64,000 bases of DNA. Origin: Streptomyces sp. CB01201 (GTDB taxonomy: Bacteria > Actinomycetota > Actinomycetes > Streptomycetales > Streptomycetaceae). Positions 34,490 through 41,500 of this stretch are shown piece after piece. The notes beneath the pieces were generated by a model. That model did no database searches and was not told where the DNA came from. It worked only from the letters and a program-made list of their open reading frames with translations. How positions within the stretch are numbered: position 1 is the stretch's first letter; each line of letters opens with the position of its first letter. The position numbers and the translations under genes were made by a program. The stretch is taken from assembly GCF_002803085.1 (NCBI RefSeq), contig NZ_NNBJ01000001.1, positions 990,656 to 1,054,655 on the forward strand, read 5' to 3'.

Positions 34490-34516
34490 TGTACCTTCTC
34501 TCATCGATGTACCTTC
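34490..34516. promoter_or_regulatory. Candidate MarR operator, repeated TGTACCTTC
   Basis: The 44-base gap between esterase and MarR gene carries TGTACCTTC twice, at 34490-34498 and 34508-34516, 18 bases apart (nearly two helical turns). It also contains the low-GC ACTATATG near the MarR start. The repeats are the best candidate for the MarR binding site controlling both genes. Confidence 0.5.
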
Positions 34517-34532
34517 CTCTACACTATATGCC

Positions 34533-35009
34533 ATGGAATATAAATCCCCGGATGACGCCTCCGAGCTGCACGGATTCTTCTCCGACCTCGTGCGCTGCGA
34601 GACACGCCTCTACAACGCGCTCAACGATCACCTGCGCCGGCAACACGGCATCGTCACCTCGCAGTTCGAGTTCCTGCGCTTCCTGCGTGAGCACCCCGGC
34701 TCCCGAGTGGCCGACCTGGCCGCGGAGTTCGCGATCGGTGTCGGCGCGACCAGCAAGGGAGTCGACCGCCTGGAGAACCGGGGGTGGATCGTCCGCCAGG
34801 CCAACCCGGCCGACCGCAGGTCCTCCCTGCTGGCCCTCAGCGGCGAGGGCTCCCGGCTGCTCACCGCGGCCGAGGAGACCTTCACCGCGACCCTGCGCGG
34901 GCTGCTTGGGGGCGCGCTCGACGCGTCCGGAACGGCGGCCGCGGGGCGGTCCCTGTCCCGGCTGCGCGTCGCGCTGGAACGCGAGCAGATCGGCACCCCG
35001 GCAGGCTGA
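34533..35009 (+). CDS. MarR family transcriptional regulator
   Basis: A 158-residue MarR-type winged-helix regulator. Dimerisation helices flank the DNA-binding part: VTSQFEFLRFLREHPGSRVA, then LAAEFAIGVGATSKGVDRLE and the wing NPADRRSSLLALSGEG. It is divergent from the esterase gene and most likely represses it. No unusual feature; the ATG lies eight bases beyond a TACACT hexamer, possibly a -10. Confidence 0.93.
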   Translation: MEYKSPDDASELHGFFSDLVRCETRLYNALNDHLRRQHGIVTSQFEFLRFLREHPGSRVADLAAEFAIGVGATSKGVDRLENRGWIVRQANPADRRSSLLALSGEGSRLLTAAEETFTATLRGLLGGALDASGTAAAGRSLSRLRVALEREQIGTPAG

Positions 35010-35624
35010 ATGTCGCGCCCCTGCCCTGCTGTCGGGGAATGCCCGTTCCGGCGCTGCTCGGGGCCGAGCTTCGCGGCGGTGGATTGCGCGGAGGTGTACT
35101 GACCCACTCAACGTGCTTTCCAGAGCGTGTAGTTGTTCGAAGAATGCCGGGATGGCCAGAGTTTTTCGTTGCTGCCCGCCGCCGCTCCTTGTCGCGAGTC
35201 GTTCCGGACGGGCCGGGCCGGCGGATGGCGGATGCCGCGATTCTCCTTCTCACGATGACCGGGATCCGCACCGCACGGCTCGAAACGGGCGGCCGACTAC
35301 GCGGCTCCGCATCCCAGGAAGTGCGAGGTCGGTTCTCGACGGGGGTCGGTGTTTGCGCATACGCGAACAGGACTGCTGCCCGGAATTCGGCGGCGATAAA
35401 TGGCCATGCGTCATAACTCTTCCGTCACTGTGTTCTCAACGACCCCAGGCGTGTCATGGGGTGTCTTTGCCGTGCTCGACACCGTTCGGCGGGTATGGGA
35501 TAGTCGTTTCGGATTCATCTTCTTAAACAAAAGAAGGCAGAAGAAGGCGGCATGCGCGATTGCGGTTGCAGGGCGTGCATGTGCGGGGAGATGAACAGAA
35601 CCCTCTGGCGCTAAGGAGCACGAG
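35010..35624 (+). promoter_or_regulatory. Long leader and promoter region of the biosynthetic cluster
   Basis: These 615 bases contain no credible gene and are markedly less GC-rich than their surroundings towards the right end. A sigma-70-type promoter is visible: TCGACA at 35476-35481, a 17-base spacer and GATAGT at 35499-35504. About 110 bases of untranslated leader would follow, including AT-rich CTTCTTAAACAAAAGAAGGC near 35520, which holds a small inverted repeat CTTCTT/AAGAAG and could be a regulatory hairpin. A ribosome site AAGGAG precedes the start at 35625. Confidence 0.6.
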
Positions 35625-38504
35625 TTGCCCATTCCCAGGCGCTTGATCTCGCCCGAGGGGCATATCTGGAAGACGGAAGAAATTGTGGCTCAAATTTCGG
35701 GAGCCACCGAGTTTTATGCGCGAAGCGGCGTAGTGGCCGGCTCACGGGTGATGATGAGCGGAGCCAATTCCCGCGCATGGGTCGTCGATTTGCTCGCGCT
35801 CATCCACCTCGATGCCTCGGTGGTCCTGGCCGATCACCGAGCCGCCCCAGCGCAGCGCTCGCAGATCCGTGCGCAGGCGCGCGTGATGCTGGAAGTCGGC
35901 GATGGCCCGGGCGATGCGTCCCGGTCGCAACGCGCAGGGGACCGCGAAGCCTCCACTTCACGGCCCGCCCCGGGCGCGGCCGCCGGGTCCGGCGTGGCGG
36001 CCTGGGCGCGGCGCCGGGACGCCGCCATCTCATGGTCGTCGGGTACGACGGGCAGCCCCAAGGGAATCGTCCGCTCCGGCCGCTCGATCCTGGACAATCT
36101 CGCACTGAGCGCGGAACGGATGGAGTACCGGCCCGACGACGTCTTCCTGCCCGTCCTGCCGTACTCCCATCAATACGGTCTGTCGCTGGTCCTGTGCTGG
36201 TGGCTGGGCGGGGGCACGCTCGTCGTCTACGGTCCGACCACGCGCCTGGACCGCGTCCTTGAGGTGGGCATCGACCACGGCCTCTCCATCGTGGACGGAG
36301 CCCCGTCGACCTACCACACCCTGCTCAACCTGCTGGACCGCCGGCCCTCCCTCGTGACCGCGCTGAAGGGCGTACGGGCCTGGTGCGTGGGCGGTGCCCC
36401 GCTGGGGCGCGGTCTGGCGGCCCGCTTTCATGCCCGTACGGGCGAACACCTGCTCGACGGCTACGGCGCGACCGAGGTGGGAAACATCGCGCTGGCCTCC
36501 CGTGCCGACCCGGTGGGGTGCGGCACACCGCTGCCCGGCGTGATCGTCGAAGTCCATGACGAGCACGGCCGGCCCCTCCCTCCTGGCCGGCTCGGCGAAC
36601 TCGTCGTACGCAGTGGCGGCCTGATGACCGGTCACCTGGACGATCACGGTGAGATCATTCCGGTTCCGGGTCCCGTTCACCGCACCGGCGACATCGGTCT
36701 GCTCGACGACGCCGGGCGCGTTCTCCCGGTCGGGCGCAAGCACGCCGTGCACCGCGACGGCCACACCCTCTATCCCGACCACCTCGCCGCCCGGGCCGAG
36801 TCCGTCGGTGCCCAGACGGAGGTCGTCGCCGTCCCCGACGCGCGTCTGGGCGCCCGCCTGGTGTTCGTGATCGCGGACCCCGACGCACACGAGCCCGCGC
36901 ACTGGAAACGGGTGCTGCGCGGTGTGCTCGCCCGCTACGAGCAGCCCGACCACATCGTGGTGCTTCCCGCGCTGCCGCTCACTAGCTCGGGAAAGCCCAA
37001 CCTGGCCGTTCTGGAGAAGATCGCCATGACTTCGCTGTCCACGTCCTACGACACGTCCACCGAGCCGTCCACAACCGCCTCCACCGACACGTCCGCCGAC
37101 CTGTCCAGGACCGGTTCCACCGACCCGTCCACCGACTCGGCACCGTCCGGGGCGACCGACGCGCCCCCCGACTTAGACGCGCCCCCCGACTTATCCGTGT
37201 CCGCATCAGTCGCGGTCTTGGCCACGTCCACCGCGACCGGCGCCGCCACCGGGCCGTCCGCGGCCGGCTCGGCCATCCGTGCGAACGATTACCGCATTCC
37301 CTTCGCGGCCCGCGTCGACGCGTTGCGCGCGGTACGCCACCACGTGGCCGAGAACGAGGACGCGGTGATGGCGATCCTCACCGAAATCTCGCCGCACCAT
37401 ACCGCCCGTGCGGAGATCCACGCGTTTCTCGCCACCCTCGATGGCGCCGAGGAGGAGATCCGCAGGGGCCGCCCCGGAAGTCTTCCGCTGGCCGCCGTCT
37501 TCATGCCCTCCAACATCCCGCTGTATTCGTATGCGCTCTATTTGCTGGTGGCCTCCCTTTACAGCGACCGCATCGTCTTTCGGCCGTCTTCCGAGATAAA
37601 AAGCCAGATGCTGCGGCTGCACGCCCTGCTGGCGCCGGTTCACGGATTGCCCATCGAGATGTACGAACTCAGCCAGCGCAAGTTCGTGACGGGGCCGGTC
37701 CGCGAGGCGGACCTCATCGTCTTCACCGGTAAGTACTCCAATGCCGAGGTCATCCGCGAAGGACTGGCGGAAGACCAGCTCTTCCTCTTCTTCGGACATG
37801 GCATCAACCCCTTCGTGATCGCACCCGACGCCGATCTCGCCCACGCCGCCCGGGACGTCACGACGATCCGGCTCTACAACTCGGGCCAGGACTGCTTCGG
37901 CCCCGACGTCGTGTTCGCGCCGAAGGGCCGCACCGAAGAATTCCTCCGCCTGTTGTCGGCCGAACTCGATTCGCTGCGCTTCGGGCCGAACGACGACCCG
38001 GATGCCGACTACGGTCCGATCTGCTACGACTCGGCGCTGGTGAACTGCTCGGACTACCTCGTGCGGCACGCGCGTCACATCCGGCACGGCGGGCGCATCG
38101 ACCTGCCGTCCCGCAGGATCGAGCCCACCGTGCTGCTGTGGGGCTTCGACGACAAGATCCCTCTCGACGAGATGTTCGCCCCCGTGTTCAACGTCGTGTC
38201 CTACCCCGGTGCGAGGCAGTTGCGCGAGCGCCTGGCGAGCCCCTACTTCAGCGAACGCGCGCTGGGAGCGATGGTCTACGGGAACGACCCGGAGACCGTG
38301 AAGGTCCTGTCCCAGCGCCACCACACCTGCGTCAACCACACCCTGCTCGACGCCGAGGACGGCAACCGCCCGTTCGGCGGATTCGGGATGAGGGCCAACT
38401 ACATCTCCTACGGCGGCGAGCGGCACGCCGAACCGCTGCTCATGTCGCAGGCCGTGGCGCGGAACCTGCCGGCGTCTCCCGCTGCCACGGTGGGTGAGAA
38501 GTGA
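35625..38504 (+). CDS. Adenylation domain-aldehyde dehydrogenase-like fusion (putative carboxylate reductase)
   Basis: A 959-residue fusion. Residues ~1-465 form an acyl-adenylating enzyme: core motifs SWSSGTTGSPKG (~136), LLDGYGATEVG, VHRTGDIG, GRKHAVHRDGHTLYPDHLAA and the C-terminal TSSGKPNL with its Lys. Residues ~466-550 are a Ser/Thr/Asp-rich linker. From ~560 an aldehyde-dehydrogenase fold follows: FMPSNIPLYSYALYLLVASL, the catalytic Cys757 in NSGQDCFGPD and PFGGFGMRANYISYGG. The usual general-base Glu (ELGG) is replaced by Phe722 (FFGHGINP), as in acylating enzymes. This suggests reduction of an activated acid to an aldehyde. Two TTA codons (517, 523) lie in the linker. The next gene overlaps by four bases. 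Confidence 0.88.
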   Translation: MPIPRRLISPEGHIWKTEEIVAQISGATEFYARSGVVAGSRVMMSGANSRAWVVDLLALIHLDASVVLADHRAAPAQRSQIRAQARVMLEVGDGPGDASRSQRAGDREASTSRPAPGAAAGSGVAAWARRRDAAISWSSGTTGSPKGIVRSGRSILDNLALSAERMEYRPDDVFLPVLPYSHQYGLSLVLCWWLGGGTLVVYGPTTRLDRVLEVGIDHGLSIVDGAPSTYHTLLNLLDRRPSLVTALKGVRAWCVGGAPLGRGLAARFHARTGEHLLDGYGATEVGNIALASRADPVGCGTPLPGVIVEVHDEHGRPLPPGRLGELVVRSGGLMTGHLDDHGEIIPVPGPVHRTGDIGLLDDAGRVLPVGRKHAVHRDGHTLYPDHLAARAESVGAQTEVVAVPDARLGARLVFVIADPDAHEPAHWKRVLRGVLARYEQPDHIVVLPALPLTSSGKPNLAVLEKIAMTSLSTSYDTSTEPSTTASTDTSADLSRTGSTDPSTDSAPSGATDAPPDLDAPPDLSVSASVAVLATSTATGAATGPSAAGSAIRANDYRIPFAARVDALRAVRHHVAENEDAVMAILTEISPHHTARAEIHAFLATLDGAEEEIRRGRPGSLPLAAVFMPSNIPLYSYALYLLVASLYSDRIVFRPSSEIKSQMLRLHALLAPVHGLPIEMYELSQRKFVTGPVREADLIVFTGKYSNAEVIREGLAEDQLFLFFGHGINPFVIAPDADLAHAARDVTTIRLYNSGQDCFGPDVVFAPKGRTEEFLRLLSAELDSLRFGPNDDPDADYGPICYDSALVNCSDYLVRHARHIRHGGRIDLPSRRIEPTVLLWGFDDKIPLDEMFAPVFNVVSYPGARQLRERLASPYFSERALGAMVYGNDPETVKVLSQRHHTCVNHTLLDAEDGNRPFGGFGMRANYISYGGERHAEPLLMSQAVARNLPASPAATVGEK
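37158..37193 (+). repeat. Two 18-bp tandem copies, each ending in a TTA codon
   Basis: GACGCGCCCCCCGACTTA at 37158-37175 is repeated exactly at 37176-37193, encoding DAPPDL twice in the linker of the fusion enzyme. Each copy ends with an in-frame TTA (codons 517 and 523), which needs the bldA leucyl-tRNA. The duplication therefore doubled the number of bldA-dependent codons. Confidence 0.92.
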
Positions 38505-40231
38505 CCCGAGCGAGCAAGCGGTACGCCGGCGCCTGGTCCGCGATCGTCGACCTGCTGGCGGCCAACGGAGTCGACACCTGTTTCGGACTGCCCGGCGACG
38601 ACCTGGAGTTGCTGGCCGCCTTCGACGCCGCCGGCCTGGACCTCGTACCGTGCCGGGACCAGCGCAACGCGATGCACATGGCGACCGGCTACGCGTTGCA
38701 GTCGGGCCGGCTCGCCGTCTGCGTGCTGGGCAAGGGGCCGGCCGTCACGCACGCCGCCACCGGCCTGCTGGAGGCGCGGGAGTCGGGTGCGCCGGTCCTC
38801 GTGCTCGCCGCCGGTGCGCCCGAACAGCGCCGGGGGAGCGGCGGGTTCCAGGAACTCGACCAAGTCTCCGTGACAGCACCCCTGGTGCGCTGGGCACACC
38901 GGGTGGGCCACCCCGACCGGGTCGTCCCCGCGACGGTGGCGGCGCTGACCCGAGCGATGGGTCCGCCGCCAGGACCGGTGTACCTGGAGTTGCCGGACGA
39001 CGTCCGCACCGCCGAGATCACGGTCAGCGGTAAGTTCCCAACTCTCCCTGAAAAGCTGCTCATTGACCCGGACATCGTGACGTCGGGCCCGGCGCTTGCG
39101 GCGCTCCGCGCGAGCAGCCGCCCGGTGGTGCTCGTGGGCGGCGGAATGCGGCACCGCAACGACGACAGCGCGGTCGAACGCTTCGCCGAACGCCTGGGCG
39201 CGGCGCTGTTCACCACCGCGTCCGGCCGGGGAACCGTCGACGAGAACCATCCGCTGTTCTGCGGCGTGGCAGGCCTCTATGCCGCTTCCCCCGCCCGTGA
39301 GTTGTGGTCGTCCTGCGACCTGGTCGTGTCGCTCGCCGGGCGGCTTGAGGAGACGGTTGTCGAAGGCGGCACACCCTGGCCCCCGGTCACCGTGGTGCAG
39401 GTCAACATCGACCCGGGCGGACTGTCGTCGGAGTTCTCCGGTCCGCGCGTCATCGGCGACGCCCGGCACGCCGTGCTCGGCTGGACCCGGGCGCTCGGCG
39501 ATGACCGCGGGGCCGGGCACACGGACGCGAGCGAGCGCCGGGAGAACGAAGGCGCGGACGCGACAGTGCAGTGGCGGAACGAGATCGCGGATGCCCGCAA
39601 GGCCATGTCGCGGGCAGTCGAAGGGGAGTTGGCCCGCGCCGCGACGCTGCCGGGAATCCGCATCGCCGAGCTGCTCGCCGCACTCGACGCCACTGCCGCG
39701 GAGCGGCACGTCCTCGTCCAGGAGAACGGGCTCCAGGACATGTGGTCCTACTGCTTCCCCTTCCACATCGGCGGCGGATCCATCGTGCCGTCCGAACAGA
39801 CCCCGCTGGGCTTCGGGGCCGCCGCGGCCATCGGGGTCAAGCGAGCGGCCCCGGACCACGACGTCACCGCGTTCATCGGGGACGGTGCCTTCCTGGCGGC
39901 CCGCGCGGACATCGCCGTCACCGCACCGGCCCACGGCGGAGTCCTCTACGTGGTGCTGTGCAACGGCGGCTACGGCTGGCTCGACGCCCAGCGCGCCCGT
40001 CTCGGCCTCGACGCCGAGCGCTACCCCTTCACCCGGGCGGGCGCGCCGCCGCCCACGGTGGACGGGTCGGACGTCCACCACCGGGTGCTGCGCGACAAAG
40101 CCACGCTGACCGAGGAGGTCGTCGCTGCACGCCGGTTCTGCGCCAAGGGAGGCACGGCCGTGCTCATGGTGCCCGTCGCCCCCGACGACATCCCTCCGTG
40201 CATCAGCGAAGCCGAGGTGGTCCCCCAGTGA
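38501..40231 (+). CDS. ThDP-dependent acetolactate-synthase-like enzyme
   Basis: A 576-residue thiamine-diphosphate enzyme with three domains: PYR (residues ~1-175), central (~185-330) and PP (~385-560). The ThDP/Mg motif begins FIGDGAFLAARADIAV (Gly460-Asp461-Gly462) and ends LCNGGYGW. In the PYR domain, where relatives have a catalytic Glu (HEQ...GYA), the sequence reads CRDQRNAMHMATGYA, placing Gln54 at that position. The family forms C-C bonds by decarboxylating 2-oxo acids and adding the unit to an aldehyde or ketone. Its GTG overlaps the stop of the fusion gene (GTGA), and its own stop overlaps the next start in the same way. Confidence 0.9.
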   Translation: MTRASKRYAGAWSAIVDLLAANGVDTCFGLPGDDLELLAAFDAAGLDLVPCRDQRNAMHMATGYALQSGRLAVCVLGKGPAVTHAATGLLEARESGAPVLVLAAGAPEQRRGSGGFQELDQVSVTAPLVRWAHRVGHPDRVVPATVAALTRAMGPPPGPVYLELPDDVRTAEITVSGKFPTLPEKLLIDPDIVTSGPALAALRASSRPVVLVGGGMRHRNDDSAVERFAERLGAALFTTASGRGTVDENHPLFCGVAGLYAASPARELWSSCDLVVSLAGRLEETVVEGGTPWPPVTVVQVNIDPGGLSSEFSGPRVIGDARHAVLGWTRALGDDRGAGHTDASERRENEGADATVQWRNEIADARKAMSRAVEGELARAATLPGIRIAELLAALDATAAERHVLVQENGLQDMWSYCFPFHIGGGSIVPSEQTPLGFGAAAAIGVKRAAPDHDVTAFIGDGAFLAARADIAVTAPAHGGVLYVVLCNGGYGWLDAQRARLGLDAERYPFTRAGAPPPTVDGSDVHHRVLRDKATLTEEVVAARRFCAKGGTAVLMVPVAPDDIPPCISEAEVVPQ

Positions 40232-41490
40232 CAGCGGCAAGGGAGCGAGATGACGCCCGGCGCCGGGTCGTGGTCACCGGGTACGGCGCGGTGACGCCGC
40301 TGGGCCACAGCGTCGACGAGACGTGGACGGCGATGCTGGCCGGTCGCAGCGGCATCGACACCGTGGACGCGATCGACGTGACCGACCTCGGCGTCCGCAT
40401 CGGCGGCCAGGTCCGCGGGTTCACCCCCAGCCGTTACATGCCCCGGACGGTCAGCCGACGCGCCGACCCGTACGCGCAGTACGCCCTCGCCGCGGCGCTG
40501 GAAGCCTGCGCACACGCCGGACTCGTCGTCGACGAACAGCTGGCACCGCGGGTCGCCGTGATCATCGGGAGCGGGTACGGCCCCGTGGGGTCCATCTACC
40601 GCGCCGCGAACATCCTGCGCGACAAGGGGCCACGCGCCATCAGCCCCTTCACCCAGGTCACGACCGCCATGGACAGCGCGGCCGGCGAGATCAGCATGCG
40701 TCTGGGCACCCAGGGCCCCAGCCGGGCCCAGAGCACGGCGTGCGCCAGCGGCGCGGACGCGGTGGGCGCGGGGATGCGCATGATCAGCCATGGCGAGGCC
40801 GACGTCGTTCTCGTCGGCGGCGCCGACGCCTGCGTCACCACCGTCGACCTCGCGGGCAGCGGCAATGCCCGCGCGCTGTCCAGACGGAACGACGAGCCGA
40901 CCTCGGCGTGCCGCCCCTTCGACGTGCACCGCGACGGTTTCGTGATGAGCGAGGGAGCCGCCGTGGTGGTCCTTGAGGCCGCCGACGTGGCCGAGAGGCG
41001 GGGAGCGACGGCCCTGGCCGAACTCATCGGGTACGGAGCGAGTTCCGACGCCCATCACTGGACGGCCCCGCACCCGGAGGGAAGGGGCGCCTGCCTCGCC
41101 GTCGAGGCGGCGCTGCGCGACGCGCGGATATCGGGAGCGGACGTGGACTACGTCAACGCCCATGGAACCGGGACGCAGTTGAACGACGCCACCGAAGCGG
41201 CCGTTCTGCGGAAGGTACTGGGAGATCGCATCGACCGGATCCCGGTCAGCTCGACCAAATCGATGACCGGGCACATGATCGGTGCCGCGGGCGCGGTCGA
41301 GCTGGTGGCCTCGATCCAAGTCCTGCGCACCGGTGACGTCCCGCCGACCATCAACTGCGACGAACCGATCGACCCGGACATCAACTTCGTACCGCACCAG
41401 GCGCAGCACCACGACGAGGTACGGATCGCTCTCAGCAATTCGTTCGGCTTCGGTGGTCACAACGCCGTTCTCGTGGTCCGATCCGTATGA
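40228..41490 (+). CDS. Beta-ketoacyl-ACP synthase (KAS II-type)
   Basis: A 420-residue stand-alone ketosynthase of the FabF type. The Cys-His-His triad is complete: Cys172 in STACASGADAVG, His312 in NAHGTGTQLND and His349 in TKSMTGHMIGAAGAVE. The end SFGFGGHNAVLVVRS is typical. It would elongate an acyl chain on the ACP encoded at 44872, or condense a starter unit; no chain-length factor, malonyl transferase or reductase set is in the cluster, so these would come from primary metabolism. The start is the GTG overlapping the previous stop; the next gene starts 10 bases after its stop. Confidence 0.93.
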   Translation: MTAARERDDARRRVVVTGYGAVTPLGHSVDETWTAMLAGRSGIDTVDAIDVTDLGVRIGGQVRGFTPSRYMPRTVSRRADPYAQYALAAALEACAHAGLVVDEQLAPRVAVIIGSGYGPVGSIYRAANILRDKGPRAISPFTQVTTAMDSAAGEISMRLGTQGPSRAQSTACASGADAVGAGMRMISHGEADVVLVGGADACVTTVDLAGSGNARALSRRNDEPTSACRPFDVHRDGFVMSEGAAVVVLEAADVAERRGATALAELIGYGASSDAHHWTAPHPEGRGACLAVEAALRDARISGADVDYVNAHGTGTQLNDATEAAVLRKVLGDRIDRIPVSSTKSMTGHMIGAAGAVELVASIQVLRTGDVPPTINCDEPIDPDINFVPHQAQHHDEVRIALSNSFGFGGHNAVLVVRSV

Positions 41491-41500
41491 GGTCCCGGTC

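Noticed and set aside
38501..40231. Assignment of the ThDP enzyme as the housekeeping acetolactate synthase
   Set aside because: No small regulatory subunit gene follows, a conserved Glu is replaced, and the gene is embedded in a biosynthetic operon.
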